Assembly: GCF_023736115.1 (NCBI RefSeq)
Contig: NZ_JAKQZC010000004.1
Coordinates: forward strand, 248,001 to 312,000
DNA length: 64,000 bases
Direction: 5' to 3'
Source: Salinicola avicenniae
GTDB taxonomy: Bacteria; Pseudomonadota; Gammaproteobacteria; Pseudomonadales; Halomonadaceae
Below are positions 9,219-17,979 of the stretch, piece by piece. The notes under the pieces were generated by a model. The model did not search any database, was not told the DNA's origin, and was given only the letters and a program-made list of their open reading frames with translations. The first letter of the stretch is position 1. Each line of letters begins with the position of its first letter. The position numbers and the translations under genes are program-made.

Positions 9219-10400
9219 ATGAGAACCAGCCACGACCGCATCATCACCACGCACACGGGCAGCCTGCCGCGAACGCAGGCGCTGTCGAAACTGCTGGTCA
9301 TGCGGGAGCAGGGCAAGCCGGTGGATGCCGCGATCTTCGAGGCGGAAGTGGCGCAGTGCCTCGACGGCGTTATCGATGCCCAGCTCGCGGCCGGCCTCGA
9401 CAGCCTCAACAACGGCGAAGCGCCGCGCGTCGGGTTCTCGACCTACGTGACCGAGCGCATGACCGGCTTCGGCGGCGAGGGGCGGCGCAAGCCGACACTG
9501 GATATCCAGAAGTTCCCCGGCTACGCCGATCACATGGCGCGTCAGATCGGTGTCTCCGAGGATCTGGCCAAGGTGTGGAATACGCCGCTGGCGCAGCGCG
9601 CGGTGCGCTACGACCCGACGCTGGCCGGCGTGAAGGCGGAGTTGGCCTCGTTTGCGGCCGCGCTGGCCGGCAAGCCGGCCGCTGAGGAGACCTTCATGAC
9701 CGCGGCGTCGCCGGGTGTGGTCACCACGACCATGCTGCGTGCCGACGACAATCCCGACTACCCGACCGATCGCGATTACGTGCTGGCGGTGGCGCGGGAA
9801 ATGCAGAAGGAGTACGAGGCGATCGTCGCCGCGGGGCATATCCTGCAGCTGGATGCTCCGGATCTTGCCATGGAGCGGGTCATTCTGTTCGGTGACGCCG
9901 ATCTCGGCACGTTCCTCGAGCGGGTCGAGTTGCACGTCGAGGCGATCAATCTGGCGCTCGAGAACATTCCCGCCGATCGGGTTCGCTTGCACGTCTGCTG
10001 GGGCAACTGGCAGGGGCCGCACCAGGATGACGTGCCGGTCGCCGAACTGCTGCCGATTCTCTATCGGGCGAAGGTGGGGGCGCTGAGCATCCCGCTCGGC
10101 AATCCGCGTCACGAGCACGAGACGGTGTCGTTCAAGACGCATCCGCTGCCGGATCACATGCTGCTGCTGCCGGGGGTGATCGATGTCACCACCAACTATC
10201 TCGAGCATCCGGAAGTCGTTGCCAACCGCATCTGCGCGTCGGTCGCGGCGGTGGGAGACCGCGAGCGCGTCGTCGCCGGCACCGACTGCGGCTTCGGGAC
10301 CTTTGCCAGCTACGAGTTTGTCGCGCAGGATGTGGCCTGGGCCAAACTGAAAGCGCTCAGCGATGGTGCGGCCATCGCCACGCGACGCCTGTGGGGATGA
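9219..10400 (+). CDS. Cobalamin-independent methionine synthase II family protein
   Basis: A 393-residue protein with the (beta/alpha)8 zinc-binding fold of the MetE C-terminal half and no N-terminal MetE domain. Zinc ligands are visible as His258 and Cys260 in LHVCWGNW and Cys357 in GTDCGFG. Stand-alone members act on methyl donors other than the usual triglutamyl folate, or on other thiol alkyl transfers, and some serve in catabolism; the true substrate cannot be read here. ATG 9219 is supported by AGGAG 7 nt upstream. The RTSHDRIITTHTGSLPR start is typical of the family. Confidence 0.88.
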   Translation: MRTSHDRIITTHTGSLPRTQALSKLLVMREQGKPVDAAIFEAEVAQCLDGVIDAQLAAGLDSLNNGEAPRVGFSTYVTERMTGFGGEGRRKPTLDIQKFPGYADHMARQIGVSEDLAKVWNTPLAQRAVRYDPTLAGVKAELASFAAALAGKPAAEETFMTAASPGVVTTTMLRADDNPDYPTDRDYVLAVAREMQKEYEAIVAAGHILQLDAPDLAMERVILFGDADLGTFLERVELHVEAINLALENIPADRVRLHVCWGNWQGPHQDDVPVAELLPILYRAKVGALSIPLGNPRHEHETVSFKTHPLPDHMLLLPGVIDVTTNYLEHPEVVANRICASVAAVGDRERVVAGTDCGFGTFASYEFVAQDVAWAKLKALSDGAAIATRRLWG

Positions 10401-10510
10401 GCCGGCCGGCCATCTGAGCCTGCCCACGCCGTGCGCCGGCAACGGCGCGAGGATGGCGACGGCGTGGCCTGCCTGTCACGGGACGCCAAGTCGGGACTCA
10501 GGAGGATGTC

Positions 10511-11011
10511 ATGGCTGACGAGACGCTGTCGCTGGAGCCCGACGCGCCGATTGGCGTGATCGCCGATACCCATGGTCTGCTGCGCGCCGAGGCGCTGGCG
10601 CTGCTGGCCGACTGCCAGCGGCTGATCCATCTCGGCGACGTCGGTGACCCTGCCATTCTCGAGTCGCTCGGCGCGCTGGCTCCACTGCATGCGATTCGCG
10701 GCAATATCGACCGCGAGGGTCCCTGCGCCGCGCTGCCGGCGCGGCTGTGGCTGACGCTGGGCCGCTACCGATTGCAGCTGATCCATATCGCTGCCGAGGC
10801 GGATACCGAGACGCCTTGCGACGTCATTCTGCATGGTCATTCGCACAAGCCGCTCAACCGTTGGCAGGGCGAGGGCGACGCGCGCCGGCTATGGTTCAAT
10901 CCCGGCGCGGCCGGCAAACGCCGCTTCCGTCTGCCGATCACGCTGGGCAAGCTGTGGCTTGACGTTCGTGGTCCGCGGGGAGCGATTCTGCATCTGCCGC
11001 TTGATGCCTGA
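10511..11011 (+). CDS. YfcE/MJ0936-family metallophosphoesterase
   Basis: A 166-residue cytoplasmic phosphodiesterase-like enzyme. All metal-binding blocks are present: DTH (19-21), GDVGD (42-46), GNID (64-67) and GHSH (109-112). The family uses two divalent metals to cleave phosphodiesters; physiological substrates are mostly unknown. ATG 10511 has GGAGG 6 nt upstream. It lies 110 nt after the MetE-like gene on the same strand and may be co-transcribed, although no functional link is obvious. It converges on the sugar dehydrogenase gene. Confidence 0.9.
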   Translation: MADETLSLEPDAPIGVIADTHGLLRAEALALLADCQRLIHLGDVGDPAILESLGALAPLHAIRGNIDREGPCAALPARLWLTLGRYRLQLIHIAAEADTETPCDVILHGHSHKPLNRWQGEGDARRLWFNPGAAGKRRFRLPITLGKLWLDVRGPRGAILHLPLDA

Positions 11012-11033
11012 CGCCTGACGACCGCGAGCGACA

Positions 11034-12242
11034 TCAATTGTTCGCCGGCGTCACCCGGATCAGCGCGCCGTCGGTGGCGTCGGTCAGCAGCCAGAGCGCG
11101 CCACTCGGCCCTTCGGCCACGTCGCGCACGCGCCCCAGCGAGGTCAGCAGGCGCTGCTCTCCCGAGACGCGCTCGCCGTCGAGCGTCAGTCGCACCAGTC
11201 CGCCGGGGGCGAGCGAGGCGATCAGGATATTGCCCTGCCAACCGGCGAAGCGCTCGCCGCGATAGATCGTCATGTCCCCTGGGGCGATCACCGGATCCCA
11301 GTAGTACAGCGGTTGTTCCATGCCTTCGTGTGCGGTGATGCCTGCACCGATATCCGCGCCGCTGTAGTCCTCGCCGTAGGTAATGATCGGCCAACCGTAG
11401 TTCTTGCCTGCCTCTGGGACGTTGAGCTCATCGCCGCCGCGCGGTCCGTGCTCGATCGTCCATAGCTTGCCGGCGTACCAGGTTGCGCCTTGGATATTGC
11501 GGTGCCCGTAGGACCAGATCTCGGGTCGTGCCTCGTCGATGTCGACGAACGGGTTGTCGGCGGGAATGCTACCGTCGGCGTTGAGACGTACCACCTTGCC
11601 GAGATGGGAAGAGAGCGACTGCGCCTGGCGCCGTGGCCCCGGCAGCGAGCGCTCGCCCAGCGTGATGTAGAGATGCCCCTGATCGTCCCACACCAGGCGC
11701 GAGCCGAAGTGGCGAGTCGACTGCCAGGCGGGCTCTTGGCGGAAGATCACCGCGAGCGACTCGAGGCGGGTGCCATCGGCGGAGAGTCGGGCACGCGCGA
11801 CGCTGGTCGCGTTGCGGCCGTCGCCACGCGGTTCGGCATAGCTCAGGTAGAGTTGGCGATTGGTCGCGAAATTCGGGGCGAGCGTGACATCGAGCAGCCC
11901 ACCCTGGCCGCGGGCATCGACCTCGGGCACGCCCTCGATGGGCGGTGACAGCTCGCCGCTGGTCAGCTTGACGCGGCGCAGCCGGCCGGCGCGTTCGGTC
12001 ACCAGGGCACTGTCGTTGTCGACAAAGGCGATGCCCCAGGGGTGATCGAGTCCGGCGACCACGCGGGTCGTTTGCAGCGCCGGTTCGGGGGCGAGCGCCG
12101 GGGCACGCGTCTGCGCCGGGAAGGCGGGTGTCTGGTCGGTGGCGTTGGGCGGGCCGGTGGGCACCGGCTCCGCGGCGACGAGGGGAACGCTTGCGCCTAG
12201 CCAGAGGACGGCGCCGATTCCGGCAAGCAGGTTTCGCGACAT
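11034..12242 (-). CDS. PQQ-dependent aldose sugar dehydrogenase (YliI/Asd-like)
   Basis: A periplasmic quinoprotein oxidising aldoses, with a six-bladed beta-propeller of the GSDH/Sorbosone family. After a Sec signal peptide (MSRNLLAGIGAVLWLGAS, cleaved near VAAEP) come HPWGIAF (catalytic His for PQQ), VLPEV-like blade repeats, GHRNIQGATW, WTIEHGPRGGDELN and NYGWP, all hallmark motifs. I chose ATG 12242 because GGAGT lies upstream and the signal peptide starts there; an upstream in-frame ATG at 12332 would add an unlikely leader. It is divergent from the AbrB-like gene. No PQQ synthesis genes are in this window. Confidence 0.92.
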   Translation of the reverse strand: MSRNLLAGIGAVLWLGASVPLVAAEPVPTGPPNATDQTPAFPAQTRAPALAPEPALQTTRVVAGLDHPWGIAFVDNDSALVTERAGRLRRVKLTSGELSPPIEGVPEVDARGQGGLLDVTLAPNFATNRQLYLSYAEPRGDGRNATSVARARLSADGTRLESLAVIFRQEPAWQSTRHFGSRLVWDDQGHLYITLGERSLPGPRRQAQSLSSHLGKVVRLNADGSIPADNPFVDIDEARPEIWSYGHRNIQGATWYAGKLWTIEHGPRGGDELNVPEAGKNYGWPIITYGEDYSGADIGAGITAHEGMEQPLYYWDPVIAPGDMTIYRGERFAGWQGNILIASLAPGGLVRLTLDGERVSGEQRLLTSLGRVRDVAEGPSGALWLLTDATDGALIRVTPANN

Positions 12243-12359
12243 GAGGCACTCCACGACTGGGCAGGGAAAGGGGATGCTCCACTTGCCTTGACTGTAGCAG
12301 CCCGTTGGCGAGCAAGGTGATATTGTCGACAAAGCTGCATGCGCCGTGAGCGGGCTGCT

Positions 12360-13472
12360 ATGATTAGCCTTTTATGGAGTCGTCGCTTGTCTGCCTCTGA
12401 CCGTCCCCCTCGGGCGCCTTGTCCTGTCTGGCTGCGCTGGAGTCTGCTCGTCTTCGCCTGCGTCTTGGCCAACCGACTGCTCAATTGGGTGCATATGCCG
12501 GCCGGTGGCTTTATCGGTCCGATGGCCGTGGCGATTGTCTATGGCGTGTCGATTGGCGGACTGCGTCTGCCGCGCGTCGCGTTCAAGCTGAGCCAGGGCG
12601 TGATCGGCGTGTTGATCGCCCAGACGCTGACCATGGGGATCCTGCTGCGGATACTCGATGCCTGGCCGGTGATGCTGCTGGCCACCGCGATCACGCTGGT
12701 CCTGAGTCTGGTCGTGGGGATCGGGCTGGTGCGCTATGGCGGCTTGCCCGGCACGACGGCGGCATGGGGCACGACGCCGGGTGCGGCCGCCGCGATGGTG
12801 GCGATGGCCGAGGAGAGTGACGCCGACCCGCGCATCGTGGCGGCCATGCAGTACGTGCGCGTGGTCTGTGTGGTGCTGGTCGGCGCGTTGGTCAGCCATT
12901 ACCTGGGTGTGACCGATGTCGCCGGCCGCGGCCATCCCGCCAATCTGCCCGCTGATACGGAGGAGGTACTGGCGCTGCTGGCGACCGCCGCCACGGTGAT
13001 CGCCGGCGTGCTGATCTTTGACGGACGGCTGCCGGCGGGTGCGCTGCTGGGGCCGGTCGTGCTGGGGACGTTGGCGCAGCTGAGCGGCGTGATCACGATT
13101 CTGATTCCGCAGCCGCTGCTGGAACTGGCCTACGGCATCATCGGCGCCTACGTGGGCCTGCGTTTCGACCGCGAGACGGTCCGCAATATTGCCCGCGCGC
13201 TGAGCAAGATGATTTTCGCCTCGCTGCTGTTGATCGCGATGTGCGCGCTCTCGGCGTGGCTGATGACGCGACTGATGCATGCGGATTTCGTCACCGCCTA
13301 CCTGGGTACCAGTCCGGGCGGGCTCGACTCGATGACCATTATCGCCATCGATACCCACGCCGACGTGGGGCTGGTGGTCGCACTGCAGACGCTACGGCTG
13401 TTTACCGTGGTCATGGTGGGGCCGGGGATGGCACGACTGGTCGCCCGTTTTGCGCGCCCGTCGACCGCTTAG
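12360..13472 (+). CDS. AbrB-family inner-membrane protein
   Basis: A polytopic membrane protein of about 370 residues, of the AbrB family (often mislabelled ammonia monooxygenase). It shows two homologous halves with Gly-rich helices; the ends carry characteristic GGLPGTTAAWGTTPGAAAAM (first half) and TSPGGLDSMTIIAID (second half) segments. The function of the family is unknown; a transport role is assumed. The start is ambiguous: ATG 12360 gives a compact N terminus, ATG 12339 would add seven residues. It is divergent from the sugar dehydrogenase and convergent with the next gene. Confidence 0.85.
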   Translation: MISLLWSRRLSASDRPPRAPCPVWLRWSLLVFACVLANRLLNWVHMPAGGFIGPMAVAIVYGVSIGGLRLPRVAFKLSQGVIGVLIAQTLTMGILLRILDAWPVMLLATAITLVLSLVVGIGLVRYGGLPGTTAAWGTTPGAAAAMVAMAEESDADPRIVAAMQYVRVVCVVLVGALVSHYLGVTDVAGRGHPANLPADTEEVLALLATAATVIAGVLIFDGRLPAGALLGPVVLGTLAQLSGVITILIPQPLLELAYGIIGAYVGLRFDRETVRNIARALSKMIFASLLLIAMCALSAWLMTRLMHADFVTAYLGTSPGGLDSMTIIAIDTHADVGLVVALQTLRLFTVVMVGPGMARLVARFARPSTA

Positions 13473-13625
13473 GGGCACTGTCGCCAAGCGATAGGCGCTC
13501 TCTTGCGTTCCCCGTTTTCCTATCAGTCGCGGTTTCGTCGAACACGGCGAGAGCGTGGGAACATCGCCAAAATGGCGGGCGATCGTGGTCCACGCCGGTG
13601 TCGATCGCACTCGGTGCGCGTCGGA

Positions 13626-14207
13626 CTATCGGGTGTGCCAGTGCCAGTGCCAGCGGCGCGGCGATTCCGGTGGCGGCGTATGGCTACGGACACGGCTGAC
13701 CCAGGCCTGCCGTGCGCTGTGGCGAATCAGATAGACCGTTTCGCCATCGCGCAGCGGCGGATTGGCGGGGTCGATCAGGACGGCGTCGAACCAGCGGGAA
13801 AGGTAGAACACCTGCAGCTTGCCGCTGACCGGGTGCGCGGTGACCTGCACCGCTGCTTCAGGACCGTTCGGAGAGGGCGAGAGCGTACTGGCCAGCCAGA
13901 TGGGCAAGGGCGACTGTCGGCTGGCGAGCGCCAGCAGGGCGAACAGCAGCGCGGCACTCGCTGTCGTGCCGGTTGCCTCGGGCGTGAGCGCGCTGCCTGC
14001 CGTGGCCAGGCAGAGACTTGCGGCCGCCGCAATCGCCAGTAGCGAAAGCGGGTTGCGCCGGTAGACCAGGAGGAGCGTTATCAGGCCAACGCCCAGCACC
14101 GCCTCCTGTATTTGCTGAAGCCATTGATCCATGGAATACCCTGCTGCAATTTTTGCGACCGCCTCGATAACGGGCGTGTCGTCTTCTCTATTTTGCTGCG
14201 GCGCCAT
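13626..14207 (-). CDS. Hypothetical membrane protein
   Basis: I do not recognise this 193-residue protein. It has two or three hydrophobic segments (about residues 36-55, 57-75 and 80-95), followed by a soluble C-terminal part of about 90 residues with LQVFYLSRWFDAVLI and a His/Trp tail ending RRWHWHWHTR. The start may be at 14207 or at ATG 14132 (MDQWLQQ), which removes a polar leader. Neither has a strong ribosome site. It lies alone between two plus-strand genes. Confidence 0.55.
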   Translation of the reverse strand: MAPQQNREDDTPVIEAVAKIAAGYSMDQWLQQIQEAVLGVGLITLLLVYRRNPLSLLAIAAAASLCLATAGSALTPEATGTTASAALLFALLALASRQSPLPIWLASTLSPSPNGPEAAVQVTAHPVSGKLQVFYLSRWFDAVLIDPANPPLRDGETVYLIRHSARQAWVSRVRSHTPPPESPRRWHWHWHTR

Positions 14208-14558
14208 CGAGGGATCGCCGTCATCTCGTCATCAAGCCAAGCTGCACCGTTACGATAATCGATAGACGGCTAGCTTTACTTAGCAGGATACGGACCACGT
14301 CACAGGCGCTCCAGAGAAGAACGGTAAATAATTGCTGTCTTACGTAGCGATCGACAGGCATTGTCATCGCCACCTCTTGCCGCGCCGCCGATCCCGTCGT
14401 TTACCCAATCTGGCTGCATTCCGTGCTGATTCGCTCGCAGGGGATTGCGATGCGCACGGCGCTGCAGTATTGGTGAAACGCAGGCCGCCCATGTCAAGGC
14501 CGGCGGCCGCAGCATCGCATCGCTTCGCCCATAACAACGTCAACAGAGGGAGGCAGTC
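14208..14558. other. Intergenic region upstream of the permease
   Basis: About 350 nt, moderately AT-rich near 14250-14345, with no gene I can support. No clear sigma-70 or sigma-54 promoter or riboswitch-like fold was recognised. It must contain the permease promoter. Confidence 0.4.
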
Positions 14559-16070
14559 ATGCAGCAATCATCCAATATCCAGTATCGCCAGGAAGAGGCG
14601 AGCTACTTCGACAAACGGGGGCTCAGCCGCTACGCCGGCCCCTGGTCGCTCTGGGCTCTCGGCGTGGGGGCGGTCATCTCGGGCCACTATTCCGGCTGGA
14701 ATCTTGGGCTCGCCATCGGCGGTTGGGGCGGCATGGCGATCGCCACCGCGCTGATCGCGATCATGTATCTCGGCTTGACCTTCTGCATCGCCGAAATGTC
14801 GCCCGCCCTGCCGCATACCGGTGCGGCCTACTCCTTCGCGCGCACCTCCATGGGCCCCTGGGGCGGCTTCATCACCGGCCTGTGCGAAAACGTCGAGTAC
14901 ATCCTGACACCGGCGGTGATCGTCTTCTTTATCGGCTCCTATCTCGGCAGCATCTTCGAGACCCCGGTGGCGATGCAGCCGCTGTGGTGGGTCGTCGGCT
15001 ACCTGCTCTTCGTCGGGCTCAACATCGTCGGCGTGGAGCTCTCTTTCAAGGTCACGCTGACGGTGACGCTGCTCGCCCTGGCGGTACTGCTGGTCTTCTG
15101 GGTCTCGGCGATTCCGAATATCGACTTCACCACCTGGGCGCTCGATATCGGCCCGGATGGCGAGCGGCTAGAAGGCGGAGGCGGGTCGCTGCTGCCGATG
15201 GGCATCGGCGGTGCGCTGGCGGCGATGCCGTTCGCGGTCTGGCTTTTTCTGGCCATCGAGCAGCTGCCACTGGCGGCGGAGGAGTCCGTGGATCCGGCGC
15301 GCGACATGCCTCGGGGCATCATCCTCGGCATGATCACGCTGATCGTCTCGGCCTCGATGATTCTCTTTCTCAACCCGTCGCTGGTCGGGGTCGGGGCCTA
15401 TGCGCTTGGGCAGAGCGGCGAGCCGTTGCTCGACGGTTTCGCCGCCATCTACGGCAGCGGTCTGGCCAAGGGGCTAGCGCTGGTGGCCATCATTGGCCTC
15501 ATCTCTAGTTTCCACACCATCATCTTCGCCCAGGGGCGCCAAATCTACTCGCTCTCTCGGGCCGGCTACTTTCCCACCTGGCTGTCGGTCACCCACGGCA
15601 CGCGCAAGACACCGCACGTGGCGATGATAGCGGGTGCCTGTCTGGGGCTGGTCATCATGCTGGTGCTGTTCATTGGGCTGGGCGTCGATCAGGGGTCGGC
15701 GGTGATTGGCGGCACGCTGCTCAACATGGCGGTTTTCGGGGCCATGTGCTCCTATATCGCGCAGGCGGTCTCGTTCATTCTGCTGCGACGGAATCGCGCC
15801 GACATTCCGCGCCCCTATCGCAGCCCGTTTGGCACGGCGGGGGCCTGGGTGACGATCGTCATCGCCCTGGTGACGCTGTTCTTCCAGCTGAGCGATCCCA
15901 CCTATCGCGTGGGCATTCTCGGCGTGATCGTCTGGTTCGCGATCGCCATTGCCTACTTCGCCTTCGTGGGACGGCACCGTCTGATTCTGTCGCCGGAGGA
16001 AGAGTTCGCCATGGAGCGTCGGGAGCAGCAGGCGCAAGAGGGGGAGGAGATCGCTTCGCCGACCCGGTGA
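14559..16070 (+). CDS. APC-family permease, ethanolamine permease type
   Basis: A twelve-helix inner-membrane permease of 503 residues. The N terminus (LSRYAGPWSLWALGVGAVIS), ENVEYILTPAVIVFFIGSYL and FLAIEQLPLAAEESVDP correspond closely to the ethanolamine permease branch of the amino acid/polyamine/organocation superfamily, as I recall it. A GGAGG-type ribosome site (AGAGGGAGGCAGTC) precedes ATG 14559. The next gene on this strand is a class I glutamine amidotransferase 150 nt away. No ethanolamine ammonia-lyase is visible in the window, so the substrate could be another small amine. Confidence 0.88.
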   Translation: MQQSSNIQYRQEEASYFDKRGLSRYAGPWSLWALGVGAVISGHYSGWNLGLAIGGWGGMAIATALIAIMYLGLTFCIAEMSPALPHTGAAYSFARTSMGPWGGFITGLCENVEYILTPAVIVFFIGSYLGSIFETPVAMQPLWWVVGYLLFVGLNIVGVELSFKVTLTVTLLALAVLLVFWVSAIPNIDFTTWALDIGPDGERLEGGGGSLLPMGIGGALAAMPFAVWLFLAIEQLPLAAEESVDPARDMPRGIILGMITLIVSASMILFLNPSLVGVGAYALGQSGEPLLDGFAAIYGSGLAKGLALVAIIGLISSFHTIIFAQGRQIYSLSRAGYFPTWLSVTHGTRKTPHVAMIAGACLGLVIMLVLFIGLGVDQGSAVIGGTLLNMAVFGAMCSYIAQAVSFILLRRNRADIPRPYRSPFGTAGAWVTIVIALVTLFFQLSDPTYRVGILGVIVWFAIAIAYFAFVGRHRLILSPEEEFAMERREQQAQEGEEIASPTR

Positions 16071-16220
16071 CACGCCGTGTCGAAGCGTTGCGAGTCGGGC
16101 GGGAGGCTCCGCTCGGCGTTTGGGGATCATGATCGGAACGGGGCGGTGCGGCGAGAGTCGGGCCGCCCCGTTCCTATCCTGGTGGGAAAGCCGAGCGAGT
16201 GGCCAACGAAGGGGAGTCGA

Positions 16221-16943
16221 ATGCGAGTCGGAATTCTGCAGTGCGACGATGTCGCCGAGCCACTGCGTGAAGCGCACGGCAACTACCCGCAGCAGTTCGC
16301 GCGGCTGCTGACGGGGATTGAACCGGCGCTGACGTTCCGGGTCTGGCGCTGTCTGGATGATGACATGCCGACCGCCGCCGATGTCGAGGCGATCGATGGT
16401 TGGCTGATCACTGGCTCGAAATACGGCGTCAACGACGGCGATGCCTGGATCGACCACCTGTGCGAATTCGTGCGCGACTTATGGGAAGCGAAACGACCGT
16501 TGATCGGCGTCTGTTTCGGTCATCAGTTGATCGCTCGGGCGCTGGGTGGCGAGGTGGAGCGTAGCCCGCGCGGTTGGGGAGTTGGCGTCTCCTTCAACCA
16601 GATAGCCGATCGCGAGCCCTGGATGCAGCCCTGGCAGCCCGGGCTGGATTTACTCGTCAGTCACCAGGATCAGGTGCGGACGCTGCCCCCGCGAAGTCGT
16701 GTACTGGCCGCGAGCGATTTCTGCCCGTTCTATCTGATACAGGTCGGCGAATGCTTTCTCGGCGTCCAGGGACATCCCGAATTCACCAAGGCTTATGCGG
16801 CCGATCTGATACGTCTGCGCGGAGAGGCCATGCCGGCGCAGCGCGTGCGTGAGGGAGAGATTTCGCTGCATGCCCAGGTCGACAGCGAGCGGATGGCCCA
16901 ATGGATGATCAACTTCTGGCGGCAGGCGCAGGCCATCGACTGA
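16221..16943 (+). CDS. Class I glutamine amidotransferase-like protein
   Basis: A stand-alone GATase1 domain of 240 residues, of the type named GMP synthase-like. The nucleophile Cys is in GVCFGHQLIARALGG, the catalytic His in QGHPEF. Such single-domain proteins hydrolyse glutamine or gamma-glutamyl compounds; some act on gamma-glutamylated amines. Beside an ethanolamine-type permease, a role in amine use through gamma-glutamyl intermediates is possible but unproven. ATG 16221 is chosen because AAGGGG lies upstream and the conserved fold begins at MRVGILQCD; an ATG at 16077 would add 48 unrelated residues. Confidence 0.88.
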   Translation: MRVGILQCDDVAEPLREAHGNYPQQFARLLTGIEPALTFRVWRCLDDDMPTAADVEAIDGWLITGSKYGVNDGDAWIDHLCEFVRDLWEAKRPLIGVCFGHQLIARALGGEVERSPRGWGVGVSFNQIADREPWMQPWQPGLDLLVSHQDQVRTLPPRSRVLAASDFCPFYLIQVGECFLGVQGHPEFTKAYAADLIRLRGEAMPAQRVREGEISLHAQVDSERMAQWMINFWRQAQAID

Positions 16944-16970
16944 CGCGCACATGGGGAGGCCAGGACCAGA

Positions 16971-17016
16971 AAGCCCCCGCTTCACGCAGCGCGGGGACTG
17001 CGGGAAGCGGGGGCTT
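16971..17016 (-). terminator. Terminator between convergent genes (aotJ side)
   Basis: Perfect 13-bp arms (AAGCCCCCGCTTC and GAAGCGGGGGCTT) separated by 20 nt. On the minus strand the stem is followed by TTTCTGG, fitting termination of the binding-protein gene that ends at 17057; it may also act on the amidotransferase transcript. Confidence 0.75.
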
Positions 17017-17056
17017 CCAGCTGGGCGTCACGCGGCTATGACGCGTGGCTGACGAG

Positions 17057-17827
17057 TTACTCGTGGTTCTTGAAGTACTTTTCGTAGATCTCGTCGTAGG
17101 TGCCGTTTTCCTGCAGCGTGGCCAGGGCCTCATTGAAGCGCTCGGCGAGGTCCTCGTCACGCTGGCGGAAAGCGATGCCGAAGCCTTCGCCGAAGTACTC
17201 TGCCGGCTCGCTGATCATGTCGCCAACGGTGACATAGTTGCCGTCTTCGCTGTCCAGCAGCGTGGACTTGCCGACCGGGAAGTCGAGGAAGGCGATGTCG
17301 ATACGACCAGCATCCATGTCCAGGACCAGATCGTCAGCGGTGGTGTAGCGGCTGATGTCGGCCACGTCGCCGTAGTTGTCGGTGACATAGTTGTCCTGCA
17401 GCGTGCCGCGCTGAACGCCGATGGTCTTGCCCTCGAGAGTCTGCGGGTAGACGGCGTCGATCCCGCTGTCGTCGGCCGCGAACCAGGCGGAGGGCGGCTT
17501 GATGTACGGGTCGGAGAAGAGCACGGTCTGGCGGCGCTCGTCGTTGATGGTCATCGACGACATGATGGCGTCGTACTTGCGCGCCATCAGGCCAGGAATG
17601 ATGCCGTCCCAGGCTTGTACGACCCACTCGCATTCGGCATTGATCTGCTCGCACATGGCGTTGCCCAGCTCGATGTCGAAGCCGGTCAGCTCGCCGTCCG
17701 GCGTGCGGTATTCCATCGGTTCGTAGGGGACGTCGACACCGATTCGCAGTTGTTCGGCATCCTGGGCCTGGACGGCGCCGGCGATCAGCGTGGCGCCGAG
17801 CAGGCTGGTAGTCAGCAGTTTTTTCAT
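17057..17827 (-). CDS. aotJ: Arginine/ornithine-type ABC substrate-binding protein (copy 1)
   Basis: A periplasmic type II binding protein of 256 residues for a basic amino acid. The signal peptide MKKLLTTSLLGATLIAG is cleaved after VQA. Features are LRIGVDVPYEPMEYRTPDGELTG, a Cys pair (MCEQINAECEW) and the IGVQRGTLQDNYV ligand loop. ATG 17827 is chosen because it starts the signal peptide and has AAAGAG upstream; a longer reading exists to 17983. It is clearly homologous to the binding protein at 19205, both flanking the AotO-like gene. In P. aeruginosa aotJ-Q-M-O-P this family imports arginine and ornithine. Confidence 0.92.
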   Translation of the reverse strand: MKKLLTTSLLGATLIAGAVQAQDAEQLRIGVDVPYEPMEYRTPDGELTGFDIELGNAMCEQINAECEWVVQAWDGIIPGLMARKYDAIMSSMTINDERRQTVLFSDPYIKPPSAWFAADDSGIDAVYPQTLEGKTIGVQRGTLQDNYVTDNYGDVADISRYTTADDLVLDMDAGRIDIAFLDFPVGKSTLLDSEDGNYVTVGDMISEPAEYFGEGFGIAFRQRDEDLAERFNEALATLQENGTYDEIYEKYFKNHE

Positions 17828-17979
17828 GGATCGCGTCTCTTTGAGAATACGTGTGTTCTTGTGGCGACTCGTTCCCGGTATCCGCCCCTCGTGAGCGCGG
17901 GACCGTAAGACCGAACGGGTGACTATCGCAGCATAACGAATGCTTACACGATTGAATATGACCCCCGTCAACGCCTGGC

